A DNA stretch of 64,000 bases from Crambe crambe (lineage: Eukaryota; Porifera; Demospongiae; Poecilosclerida; Crambeidae). The stretch spans positions 3,554,501 to 3,618,500 of the forward strand of contig OZ004586.1 in assembly GCA_963924555.1 (NCBI GenBank), written 5' to 3'. The translations under genes were made by a program, and so were the position numbers. Below, piece by piece: positions 1 to 12,300 of the stretch. Under the pieces are notes generated by a model. The model searched no databases and had not been told where the DNA came from. It worked only from the letters and a program-made list of their open reading frames with translations. How positions within the stretch are numbered: the stretch's first letter is position 1; every line of letters starts with the position of its first letter.

Positions 1-180
1 AATAATAACACTGCACTCCACTGGGCAGCAATGTTTGGTCAGCTCACAGCTATCAAGTATTTCATCAAACATCTCCATTGCTCCCCAAACATCAGAAACA
101 TTTTTAATGTGACTCCACTCCAGCTGGCCCAAGCAGAGGGTCACAGTGAAGTGGTGGATTATCTCCACTCACACTGTTAG
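1..180 (+). CDS. Ankyrin-repeat protein, C-terminal exon (partial)
   Basis: An open frame runs from base 1 to a TAG at 178-180 and gives 59 residues. It reads as one and a half ankyrin repeats: a TALHWAAMFGQ helix start, then TPLQLAQAEGHSEVVDYL. The TPLxxAxxxGHxxVVxxL pattern is the standard ankyrin consensus, a protein-interaction fold. The 5' part of the gene is outside the window, and whether base 1 lies inside the exon cannot be seen. The protein stops right after the last repeat, so there is no further C-terminal domain. The parent protein cannot be identified from this fragment. Confidence 0.8.
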   Translation, partial: NNNTALHWAAMFGQLTAIKYFIKHLHCSPNIRNIFNVTPLQLAQAEGHSEVVDYLHSHC

Positions 181-504
181 TCTCCTTCATAACTATGTAC
201 CACTATTTATTGTGTTGTGTTCATTTTGTAATAATTTTTGTTCCCCTCACTCACATGGTCAGTTCTATTTGCTTCACTTACACTTTTTGTTTCACTTCTC
301 ACATTATGAATTTTGTTTGTTATAATTATTTCATATTCACATGATGTCCCGCGGCACTTCCAGGCAAAATAACATGATTGTGTGCCACCGACCAGTGATT
401 CAGATGGTAATGAATATGACACATCAAGCATTCTGTTCACCACACCAAAGAAAATTCTCCACATCAAATGATCCACCCATCAATGTTTCAGAGGGGTAAT
501 TAAG

Positions 505-600
505 ATACATCAAAAGAATATACCACATCAAAGGAAGTTATAACCACATCAAAGGAAGTTGTGACCACATCAAAGGAAGGTACGACCACATCAAAGGAAT
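505..600. repeat. 21-bp tandem repeat, about 4.5 copies
   Basis: The motif ACCACATCAAAGGAAGTT recurs about every 21 bases with small changes in the last positions. The first copy is degenerate (ATACATCAAAAGAATAT). Confidence 0.8.
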
Positions 601-1080
601 TTAGGTATCGATGTGCATTAATCTCTAGAGCTATAGCTGAATCACTGATGGGTGGAGCTTCATACATTTAATCATAATACATTATATAAACAATGAATTT
701 CACACAATCATGTTATTTTTAACAGAACAGTGGAAAGGGTTCATATATCATTCAGGACACCAGCTTGAGGACTCTGCATCAAAGACAATGCATAATCATT
801 AAGATACACTCAGATTGCTAATCCTGTGAGTCTTCTACCTGGAAGCCACTGTCTTCCAGCTCAGCAGAGTGTTGGCAAAGAAACTCTGAACAATGGCAGT
901 CATGGGATTTATCTTAGGTTAGCAGGGCCACTTAAAGGCTAAAGCTGCTAGTATACCCAATATCCAGGAAGTTAATTTATGATGTAAGTTAGCGGAACGC
1001 ATGCTGCTCAGTGCAATATCAAATTGATAATATATAGTTTGTCTTGATAATTGTGATGATAATTTTGTGGGAAAAAAAAA

Positions 1081-1086
1081 TTTATT
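1081..1086 (-). terminator. Poly(A) signal AATAAA of FIS1
   Basis: TTTATT on the plus strand reads AATAAA on the minus strand, 84 bases past the FIS1 stop codon. This is a normal distance for a short 3' UTR. Confidence 0.55.
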
Positions 1087-1169
1087 GAATGAGGTACGTT
1101 GTCTCTATGCAGATCAAGACTGTGAAGTACAGAAAACACTTATTAAGATGTACCAAGATTTGACGTCCT

Positions 1170-3090
1170 TCATTTCTTTGCTGCCTTGGCAATTCCTAGT
1201 GAGACAAGAGCCATGCCACCTATTGCCAAGACCCCTCCAACAGCCGCTGCCCCTCCTAACATTGCCATACCAAGCAGTCCATCTAGAATAAAGAGAAGAA
1301 AAAAAGCATGAGACCTATAGTACAGACTATCACTTGCAGCCTCGTTACAGTGGAACTCCGAAAGTTCTACTGTATTTATTAGGCCAAATGCACAAGTATA
1401 ATGTACATATGTACATGATAGATTTTTTTTATAGACTACATAATACGTACATGCAGGGTTCTGGTCAACAGTGGCCATTTCGGCCACCAATCAGTAATTT
1501 TGGCCATCACTCATAATAATTTTGCCATTATCAATCTTCCTTTTCTCTACAAGAACACCAGTTCAGTTTATCTGTGGGTGTGGCCAAAGGAAGATGACAT
1601 TTTGTCGAAAATTCTGAGTAGAACACTGAATTGGTCCCTCACATTTGAAATCGTGTTTCAATGATCAGGACACAGTGTCACAGTGAGCTAATCAGCCATT
1701 TCTCACAATCAAGCTAGCCCATAGACCTTTCTTTACATAATTAATAAAGGATATGTCTCACCCCCTTACCTCTTTTTAACTTCTTGGAGATAAGTTCACT
1801 AAGCTGCTTGGCCTGTCGGTTGTTGGGTTCCATTTGAAGCACTCGATCAGTGCAATTTTTCGCCTCTTCATATTCCTATAACAATTAATACATAACAGAC
1901 TCAAAGGTTATACATTGAATTGATGTATTGTCATCACTATTCTAACTGATTACAGAAGACACTGCTATTATGTATGTATGTATGTATGTATGTATGTATG
2001 TATGTATGTATGTATGTATGTACTGTATGCATGCATGCATGTAGAAATGATATAGTGATAGTCTGATTGAAAAAGTAATCTTCGTTTCTTCAAGCAATGC
2101 TGATTCTGGGAAATTCAGTCGTACCTTCATTGCTGGTAAACTTTATTTTGCATGTCCCTCCCTTTCTGAATTCACCATCTATCTACTACAGACTTGGTAT
2201 TCAACAGTATAGTTCTTTGCGATTGTAACAGCAAAAGTTGAGTCATCCGAACTCACTTTTAACTTGTGATAACTCACTTCTAACTTGTAATGTCCAAGGC
2301 CCATGTAGTAATAGTAACCTCTTTGGTCTCTGCCTTGTTCAATAAGACCTGCATTACATTCATATGAACAATTATGTCATCATAATTGGGGGGGGGGGGG
2401 GGGGGGGGATAAATAGATTCAAGTGTCAATTATAGTGAATTCCAAGGTAGCACCCTCTTAGAAAGAATACCTGAACCTACGTACTTGAATGAACCTTAAA
2501 AACCTACCCTCCATTATTTTTATTCCCTTTGTGATGTCCTTCTTGTAATGACTCTTGATGAGATGCCAAGCATAGTCAAACTTGACATCATCTGTGAGGT
2601 TGTTTTCAGCTTTTCTCTGACGATAGATCTTCTCATATTTCTAAAGCATATATACCATAGAAGCAACATAACACCGGGTGTTCTATGGTACGTTGCATGA
2701 ATCTACTACTAGGAGGGTGTTCTCACATGAGGCATTTTCAAATGTGGAGTAATATATAGGTGTTCCCATGGGGGTGTGGTCTCTCATAGCTAAAGTATGG
2801 GTATGCTCTCATGTGATTGTGTCATCACATGATGGGATGATGGGAATCTCTCGGGTAATGGTCTCAGATGGATGGCCATGTACTCTCGGGTAATGGTCTC
2901 AGATGGATGGCCATGTACTCTCGGGTAATGGTCTCAGATGGATGGCCATGTACTCTCGGGTAATGGTCTCAGATGGATGGCCATGTACTCTCAGGTAATG
3001 GTCTCAGATGGAGCTACCAGTAACAAGTACCTCAATGTCCTCCACCGAAACATAATCACCTATAATTGCCTCTTCAACTTCTTTATCCAT
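1170..3090 (-). CDS. FIS1: Mitochondrial fission 1 protein (FIS1), complete, 5 exons
   Basis: Exons on the minus strand: 3090-3031, 2640-2508, 2348-2278, 1875-1770, 1282-1170. They join in frame to 160 aa; animal FIS1 is about 152 aa. Family role: a tail-anchored adaptor on the outer membrane of mitochondria and peroxisomes that takes part in organelle fission. Seen here: N-terminal helix (VEEAIIGDYVSVEDIEKYEK), TPR-like helices including DDVKFDYAWHLIKSHYKKDI and YYYYMGLGHYKLEEYEEAK, the segment VLQMEPNNRQAKQLSELI, then a Gly/Ala-rich membrane segment at about residues 127-155 and a basic tail ending KAAKK, the usual tail-anchor design. All introns have GT and AG ends and all phases agree. 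The ATG at 3090 is the first in frame and gives the expected N-terminus. Exon 3 has a duplicated donor site (see findings). Identity is clear; function is inferred from the family. Confidence 0.93.
1346..1374. repeat. 29-bp palindrome with Tc1/mariner-like ends
   Basis: TACAGTGGAACT and AGTTCTACTGTA face each other across five bases inside FIS1 intron 4. The ends match the TACAGT(A/G)... ends of larger elements at 33872-34014 and 58643-58894. It may be a core-deleted copy. Confidence 0.5.
1966..2024. repeat. (TATG)n microsatellite
   Basis: About 14 copies of the tetranucleotide TATG/TGTA lie in FIS1 intron 3, followed by a short GCAT run. Confidence 0.9.
2874..3008. repeat. 35-bp tandem repeat in FIS1 intron 1
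   Basis: Nearly identical copies of a unit beginning ACTCTCGGGTAATGGTCTCA and continuing GATGGATGGCCATGT lie in a row. The array ends about 20 bp before the donor site of exon 1, so copy-number change could affect splicing of that exon. Confidence 0.85.
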
Positions 3091-3365
3091 TGATTACTTT
3101 TCAGCAGCAGCTAACTATGAGGTTCCTGCGTTTCCTATAATCTGGTTAACTCACTCCATATTGATGCTATGATGCCTGAGATCAACAACACAGTCCGTAT
3201 ATATATAGTGCCGAGTCAGCAGATATTCACCATTACGTCACTCAGTAACTTTGACCTTTTAGTTTAGGTGGTGAGCTGTGTGGTTGGTACCGACTTTGCA
3301 GCACGAAAGGTAACTTACTTTCTGCTTCACTATTTCTGTGAATCGACCTAGGTCCTCTACCAGAA
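3091..3365. promoter_or_regulatory. Shared divergent promoter of FIS1 and myotubularin genes
   Basis: Only 275 bp separate the FIS1 ATG (minus) from the myotubularin ATG (plus), so both promoters must lie here or overlap the 5' exons. A full CRE-type site TTACGTCA (TGACGTAA on the minus strand) is at 3233-3240, and a TATATATA run is at about 3199-3206. No transcription start can be proven from sequence. Confidence 0.6.
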
Positions 3366-6300
3366 ATGTCTGAAGCCTCTCCGAGCGCTACTAGTGAACA
3401 AAAGCCTCCAGAATCTGCAGAGAGTGTTCCAGAAGATGGTGAGCTCTAATTAGATAGATAGCTAACTAACCAACCAGCTTTGCTGGAAGTAAATACCTGT
3501 CTGGCTAGCCGCAACTACACTTTTAAAGTTCTCCAACAGAGCAGTGACAATATTTAAGCTTATCATGAAGAGTGAGAGATGTTTGTTGTTTTGTACTAGC
3601 AGATGTAGTGGTCCAGTGGTCAAATATCAGGTGTATATGAATCTGCAAGGCTATCAGATTGCAATGATAGTATATTAGCTGTAGCAGAGAACTTCTTATA
3701 GTCAGTCTCCTTGAGCAGTTAGTACTGATTTCATCCACTTATCTATCTGGGAGTCCAAATAGCAGCGTATGAGTAAGCCTTATCAGTAAGGTCATGCTTG
3801 GTCCAGTAATTTTGTATATGACCAACAATTTTAAATGTTGCCATTCCCCTGGGTGCCATCAGCTCTGAGAAGTACGTACCATCCACATAATAGCTACAGG
3901 GTTCTCCCCAGACATCTTAAGGCATAGCAGGCCAATTCTTCCCCCTATGCTGTTATGCTCCCCAGGCATCTTAAGGCATAGCAGGCCAATTCTTCCCCCT
4001 ATGCTGTTATGTCTTGCCCCTACACCTTCAGTTCTTCCCCCTATGTCTTATTATTCATTACTGGTGGCTGGCTTCCAGCCATCTCAGAACACTCATAATC
4101 ATTGGGTCCCTCTCCTTCATGCTAATCATGGTCTTGCCCCTATGCCTTCAATAAATCCTGGGGAGAACCCTCATGAATGACGAGCAGGGGACCCAGTTTG
4201 ACTGGTATAAATCACCCACGTATTTTATGTCCCTGGGTACCCAATATTTTCTACTCTGAGATGTGTTCGCTTCAAAGGAGATACCAGGTGGCTTGTACCA
4301 GCTATTGACTCTGATGTCTGTTATGTAATACTGCTTACAATTTCATGTGCTACATCAACCACTCAAAAGCCAGTGATTTACAGTATCAATGCGTTGTGTA
4401 CAAACCCAAGTGTATGTGTCTATAAGACTCGTTCTTCCCTGGAGGTGTGTATGCTTATGTTATTGTATACAGATAGGAGGCTAACATAACATAACAAAGT
4501 GATATATGAAGCACTGAAAGTCTAACCCAATGTACTGTAATTTCAATAAATAGTGTTAAAATTAATTATAAGTTGAGGTAATTATTGAACACAGAATGGT
4601 GATGTCCCTTAGATAGAAACAAAATTTTAGGTGTGTTCACTTCAGCTCTGTATTATTTCATTATTAATTGTAGTGGCATTGGTCTTGAACAAATAATGCA
4701 ATCATTATAGAACACAGGAAAAGAAGTAACTAATTTTTATTATCACAATTTGGGACTACTTTCCTGTTTCAAATTTACTGTAGAGTGGGAAGCATAACAT
4801 TGGTTACTATAAATGGGTTGAATCGATGCTAAATTTAGGGGGGAAGTAGGAAACAGTAGCATATGTATCAGTATGTAAGTAGGGACCAACAATGACCCCT
4901 GTAGTGTTTCCTCCATCTTTAACTTCACAAAAAAGGAAATCCATTATGCACTATTGATCATTGGACTGCACTGTTGTCATAAAACCAAGGAGTGAGTTAA
5001 AGTGATAAGTATAATGTTGTGTGCATAACTATTTTCTCTTTAGACAATTTCCCTTTTATTTTAGAGGCCAGTATAATAGGGATGAGTTTGTAATGTGAAA
5101 AGATGTGCAATCCACGTAGCTTATTTTTGACGTCTTAATCTGTTGCTAAGTATAGGAATTTGACTACGTAAACAGGAGCAAAATTTTACATGGAATTGCA
5201 TTTATATATTTCTAAGCTTGGTGCCTACATCTTGAAGCTTGAAGGTCCTATGGAAACCTAAATGTAATTTGCCATCTTCTCTTAGTCCAGACTATTATGA
5301 GATGCATGCATACGTATGCAGATATTATGGAGGCTTCCATTTCTTTCAAATGGAACTGTGTATGTGTAAACATCAGCATTTTTGGAAGCATGAAGAAGTA
5401 CCCTTACCAGGTGTAAACTTGATTTGAATTCTTAGACAGCATTTCAGCTTTATTTAGAGTGGATCAACAAAATGCTTGCTCTGAAAGACGAATCTTATTG
5501 CCACTCTATGTACTTGCAAATTATTCTAGGTACATGAATTGGTTGTGGATTTTCAGTGTTGTTGACATTGGGAGAGCCCCCAATGAGTGATTTGGATTAG
5601 TTATCAGGCTATGTCTAAGCTGTTGGTGCTTTCACTGTGGCTAGAAAATCAATATTGACAAATTATCTTCAATTTTAGATGAAACTTGCTAATACTAAAT
5701 AGTGACACTATCAGTAGGCATCAGTCTATTATGCTAATTTTTTTGGTCTTTTATGCTTTTGGGCAATTCCCCAAAAAGTTACTGATTTTGCTTTTAATTA
5801 TGCCTGTTTGATCCCATTATGCTCTAGATTGTGCCCATAGTCTTACTGAAAAATCAAGGTTTTCTTCTTTACACACACTTACTCAGCCTAAAGATTGTTC
5901 AGCCATGTTGTAACTAGCTATGATGCACTGATAAGATGTCATTATTGCATGCATTCCAATGATACATGATTATAAATATGGTTCATGAGATAACTTGCTT
6001 CCTGTTTGGAATATATTTAGTAACATTTTGCATAGTATGCCTGAAAATTCACCTATTATGCTAGCACTATGCCTGATGCTCGGGAGTACCTATAATGCCT
6101 AAAATTATTCCGGCATAATAGACTGGTCCCTAACTATCAGTACAGAGCCATTCATAATTATGTCCAACTAAACCTTTGGTGTTTAAAGTTGGAGAAATCC
6201 CAAGCAAATTCCTTGTAGCGGTGGGGAACAGTAGCCACATGTATAGACAAACTTATTATTTTCTCCTCCTGAACTTATTACATAGTGCAAAATTAGTGTG

Positions 6301-9300
6301 GTTTATTTTCGTGGTTTTGCAAAAATTGGTATTAACTATAATATTATTGTGTTCAGAATCATAAGGTTATGATTGCTATACGAATGTTATTCCAAAGAGA
6401 TGCCTGACCTTTGCACCTTCTGCATTATACACCTCTTTTATATCACTGCAGTCACAGACAGTGCAGCTACCGATACCGACACTCCTAAACTAGAAGCGCC
6501 CGTCGAGGACACACCTCCCTCCACTCCCAACCCCCCTGGAGATAAGTCAACCCTTCATCCACCCGATGTGACCCCTCCTGCTGCCGATAAAGAGGGGGAC
6601 TCGGCAGAGGGGGAAAACCTCCCACCTGTCCCTCCTCGCAAGTCAACTTCTTCTCCCCCTCACTCTCCATCCATCCAAAAGAAAGAGGTGAAATCTGTTT
6701 TGAGTGTATTAATCAAGCAGCATGGCCCAATGTATGTGCTATACACGCTTGTAGCATTTAGTCTTGCATAGTAGCATAGCCAACCCTTTACCGTATCTCC
6801 CTATGGGAGAAAGATCCTGCAACTATCGTTGTGGCTGCATGTTTATGCTAGTAAGTCAAATACCCCTTTCTTTCTGTAGGGAAATATGGTAAAGGGTCAG
6901 CAGCTACACCAGGTCTCTAATTACACAGGCTGGAAAGTTTTGAGTTCCCTGGCATTATTTTATTAATGTGACATCCGTTGTTAACACTATGTATTTTCTG
7001 TGCACAATGAAATTTCACAGGTTGAAAGTGGAGCACCCTCGGCCTCTGTCTCAGACTCAGATGCTGATTCAGACTTCCCACAACTTCCCGGAGAACTCCT
7101 CAACATGACAACAGAGAGTAAGGTGGTACAGTGTCCCCAATTTAATTTCCCAGAGCAAAGTCAAAAACTGATCAAATGATCGTTAAATCTTGGCAGTGTA
7201 ACTGAAATGAATGGTGAAATTGCAGGGCTGGATCCAGGATTTTTAGATAGGGACTAGGCGCACACACATAGGACCATGGGGAAGACTACGGGAGGGGCAT
7301 ATCACATGGGAATTTTTTGGAGCACCCCAGCTTTAAATGATAGGGCTGGTAGGGTAATGGTCCTACCACTTTTGAGCATTCATTGAGAAATTATCGCTTG
7401 CTTGAATTATTGATCTTCAAAATCTAAAAGTGACACAATTCACACTGAGTTATCTAATGTGTGATCTAATGTGTGACCTTGTCAAGCTGAAACTATAAGC
7501 CAAAGTGTAATGCAATACTGGATGTGTCATGTATAGATTGTCTTTCTATTCACACCACCACCAGTTATAATGCCACATTAGCCCCTATGTAGATGCATAA
7601 TCAGATGTTCCCCAGGGATGCATTTAGGGGGGAGCGGGGAGGAGCACTTGCCTCCTCCTCCCTTCCCCCCTCCCTCCCAGAGATTAGTAACCTGTTCCCT
7701 GAGGTATTCCAGGCAAAGTAGACATTATTATGAATTCTGGGGCCACTATAACTGTGTAGCTATAGGCCTGGGTGGGAACAAGGGGGTAGGGAGTTAGTCC
7801 CATCTTTGGATCCAGCCCCTGAGTTGACTGACCCCCTCGGTCCCATCTTTGGATCCAGCCCTGAGTTGACTGACCCCCCTCAGTCCCACCTTTGGATCCA
7901 GCCCTGAGTTGACTGACCCCCTCGGTCCCACCTTTGGATCAACCCCTGAGTTGACTGGGCTTTATAATAACATAAATGACTGAGTATTTTAATTGGGCAT
8001 TGACAGTCATAACAAAATCGTTTCCTAGGTAATGAGGTGACTTACCTGGATCCTTTCCTCGGACCCAAGATAGGCACTCTCTACATCACTGACTACAAGA
8101 TGTATTTCAAGGTATGTATGTATGTATGTATGTATGTATACTAGCAATCAAGCCTGTCTATACCTATTAACTGTAGTATGTCTACTAGTATTGATGACCC
8201 TTTACCTACTCTTATTGGCCTTTATGTTATACCTAGCTACTCTTACCATAGTAATAGTAGCTATGGCTAGGCACCTTTAGACTGTAGTACATGTCTACTG
8301 ATAATAATGACCTTTTACCTACTCTTACCATGTAGCTATGGCTAGGCACCTTTAGGCCATGTCTACTGATCCTTTACCTACTCTGTAGCTATGGCCGGCT
8401 AGCTAGGAGGCATGTAGTCTATGGTAATAATGACCCTTTACCTACTTTGTAGCTATGGCCAGCTAGCTAGGCATGTAGTATACATGTCTACTGATAATAA
8501 TGACCCTTTACCTACTCTGTAGCTATATGGCTAGGTACATAGTACACATGTCTACTGGTAATAATGACCCTTTACCCACTCTTACCAATAGTAGCTATAA
8601 TGGCACTTTACATCTACTGATGATAATGACCCTTTATCTAACCAATAGCAGCCATTAACTAACAGGGGTGCTCCAGTCATAGTAGACATGACTTCTATAC
8701 ATGTTGTCTCACCCTTACTGTACATGCATGTCCCAGTGTTCTAGCAAGGATCTCTCGGAGGAACCATATGTGCTGAACGTGCCCCTCGGCTGCATCAGTC
8801 ATGTGGAGAAGATGGGACGTTCACGTAACAAGGGGGAACATGCCTATGGTTTGGAAATATACTGCAAGGTACTTAGATACAGTGCATTGGTATCTAAGTG
8901 ATAAGTTTAAGGTGCATATACAGAGCTTATGGTGACAGCCTGTACACCTGACTTTTTCCGGCCAATATTGGCATATGTCTGGTCATTATTTGTTTGTCAG
9001 GTCAAAAGTACTGGTCAAAATGCATACCGATTCAATGAAGCTATATTTTGTGGGGACATCATGTCCGCTCAATGTCAATTTCTTATCATAAGCACTGCAT
9101 ATAAGGCTAAGGTCCCCTAGCAACATGGCCATGGACGTATTAAAATCTATTGGTCCAACCTCTGGTCCAGCATTTATCAACCTCAAATGCAGCAATTTTA
9201 TTGGTCCAAATTTATCAACATGTACGTACATACATGTATAGAATGTGTTCCTGGTAATGATAACAATAGCAACTATTACTGTAGCATGACATGGACATGG

Positions 9301-12300
9301 ACATGTATGCATGTATGTTCCATATGTATGTGGAATCTTTTCATTTTATTATCTGTAGGATATGCGGACTCTTCGATTTGCTCACAAGCAGGAAACTCAC
9401 AGCCGACGAAAGATGTATGACAGGTTGCAAATTGTGGCTTTCCCCACTAACTTTGGAAAGAATGTATTTGCTTTCTCCTTCAAGGGAGACTACAAGGAGA
9501 ATGGATGGGAAGTCTATGATGCTGTTAAGGAATTGAGGAGAATGGTGAGTATTAGTTGGCCAGGGGGGCCGGGGTAAGTCTGACCACTTACCACGCATAA
9601 ATACAGATTCATATATAATTATAAAAAGTACAGAACTAGTAGCCCAGGACATTGTGGGAACAAGTCTGAGCAGGGTTCTATCCACTGTGCTCCTCCCTCC
9701 TCCCTCACCCCTCCCCTCCCCTCCCCTCCCCTCTTCTCCTCCGCATCCCCTCTCCCCATCCCCTCCCCTCCTCCTCCCCTCCCTCTCCTCCTCCTCCCCA
9801 TCCCCTCCCCACCCCTCTCTCCTTCCCACCCCTCTCCTCCTCCTCCCTTCCCCTCCCCTCCTTACTCCACCCAGTACCTTCAATGTACATCTATTCTCAT
9901 TGCAGGGCGTGGGGACTGAGAACGTGCCATGGCGTATCACCAAATGCAACCAGGACTTCAGTTTGTGCGAGACCTATGCTCCAATTCTTGGAGTGCCCCT
10001 GAACATTACAGATGATGAACTGAGGGCTGTGGCACAGTTCAGAAGCAAGGGAAGAATACCGGTCAGTACTATAATTACATATAGTAGCTAATAGAGTACA
10101 TCTTACATATATAGCTAGGTCCTAGTGTTGTTTGCAGGTAAGTCCTAGCTGCATGCATACTTAACTTATATCAATTAGTACTGCCTGAGTTAACAAACTT
10201 GGAATCTTTAAGCGAATTTGGCTGCTTCCTTTAGTTCAACTTTCTTTATAGATTTAAGTTACTTTAAAATTTGATGTCATAATGTTTTCACTGCCCAATG
10301 GAAGTACTTGTAGTTAAGTGACTGTATTATTCAAGTTCACTTAGGTTTAGGCATATGAATATAAGTTGACTGTCACAATTATTTGTAATTAATTAACTGT
10401 GTGTAGAATCAGTTTAGTATTCTGATGATACACGTTTCACTTCAAGAATCCAGTTCTCGTTACTTGGTGCACACCACACAGTTGAGTTCCTGGTGGTTGT
10501 TATATGGTGGGCAGGGAATGCTACTGCCACAGTAAGCTTCAACATGATAGAGCACTGCGCCATGAGTATTGACTGCACTACCAGGCATGGACTCCTGGTC
10601 TTGATCCACACATATAAACATCGTACGATAGTGAGCGGGAGCCTTGTGTGCTGTCATGAGGTAGCCGTAGTACTCTCTGGTCCATGTGGGAGGACAGCTG
10701 GCCTTGGCTGGGATCATGAGTACAGCTGATCTAGTAGACACATGGCACATGGCACAGGGTGCATTGTGACTAGCTGTTGTCTGTAAAGGAAGACCATGAT
10801 ACTCTGTCCCATACATAAGTGAGTGGTGTCCATTTGCTCCAGGTCTGTATCTGAGGGTGGTGCTGTACTCTGGGACCTTGGGCATGCAGAGGTAATTGGC
10901 TCCACCTCCTTGTTCGTTCCAACGTGATCCTCCAGTGATTCCAGAATAGACTATCTTTGTGCCTTCCACTTGTGGACAAGAACTCTTCCCCCACCTGGTG
11001 TAGATAGCACCTCCGCTGCCTGATCCAGGGCGTCCCTGTTTCCCAGGGGTTCCAGCAGGTCCAGGGGGGCCAACAGGTCCTTGCACCCCATCTCTCCCTG
11101 GGAGACCATCCCTCCCTCTCAGTAACTCCACAAACACACTGCTCCCATTACGCTCTGTCACCTTCAGACTCTGTCCAACTATATAGTTCAAAAAGATTAT
11201 GCACTGACATATTGTGGTATGGATGTTATAGATTAAACTAACCTGCTGGAATTAGATTGCAGCTAAGAAAAGATAGGAAATAGATCATGAAGGGAAACAA
11301 TAAGGCACTCATTTTAGAAGGTTTAAGGATTACACTTCTTTGATTACAATGGATCCAGCTAGCTAGATATGAAATGACATATTTATACTCTTTCAGAGCA
11401 TGTTCTATGGCATCTTGCCATGCGTCAATCACCATATGATTAGATTCTGTCGTGTGATAAACTCCTTCTGTTTCATGGGTATAACTAACCCATACACGCA
11501 TAAATATCCACATGATCTGCTTTAGGCAAGTGATCAATAGTCTTCACTGTCCAACTTTTAAGGTTTTCTACTGTTATGGTACATCTTTATAGTGGATCCG
11601 GCTAGACTTTCAGAGCATGTTCTACTACATTGTGCATGTGTCAATCACCATATGATTAGATTATGTCGTGTGATTAACTCCTTTCGTTTCATAGAAACAT
11701 AGTAGGTATTACTAACCCGTGCATGCGTAAATATCCGCATGATCCAGTTTAGGCAAGTGATATAGTAGCATTTAGAACACAGCTCTGTACATTCACAATA
11801 CAAAAGCAGATCTTCTAAACCTCATAACGCATCACAGGGATACTAAGTGCCTAACAGTAGGTCTACTAAGTGCCCTGGCCACTTAGTACCCTGTGGTGGG
11901 CAGCAATTAGAAATATTGTTATGAATCCATAATAATCAACCAATCCCGCCTGGTGGGGGTGTGTTAGAAGACTTGTCAAAAAAACATTATGTCTAGTTTC
12001 TCGCCTCCTGATGCTAGTAAGTACCAACTAAAGCCTAGAAAAGAGTAACAAGGTACCGAAGGTAGCGTAGAAAGCTTAGTTAGTTCATATTTTCAAGCGT
12101 ATAAGCTAGAAAGCCTACCTTAGTTCTGGTGATTTTCAGCTGCTGGATTTTCCGTGCACAAAGCTTTCATGGCTGACTAGCTAACTTTAGTGATTCATTG
12201 AAGCCTTTCAACTTTAGTCTAAGTTCCAAAACTATGTTGCTATGTTCTAAATAAGTTAGGCAACTTGGCCAACGGGATCTAAGTTATTTAGAGACCCTCA

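Larger units (their letters stand above)
181..1169. other. Intergenic stretch between ankyrin and FIS1 genes
   Basis: No coding frame with domain-like character is visible. The stretch would hold the 3' UTR of the ankyrin gene, a short tandem repeat at 505-600 and the FIS1 polyadenylation signal at 1081-1086. The rest shows nothing I can name. Confidence 0.6.

Noticed and set aside
9341..9949. Minus-strand Arg/Gly/Glu-rich frame of about 200 codons
   Set aside because: It is the complement of a C-rich pyrimidine tract plus the antisense of myotubularin exon 6.
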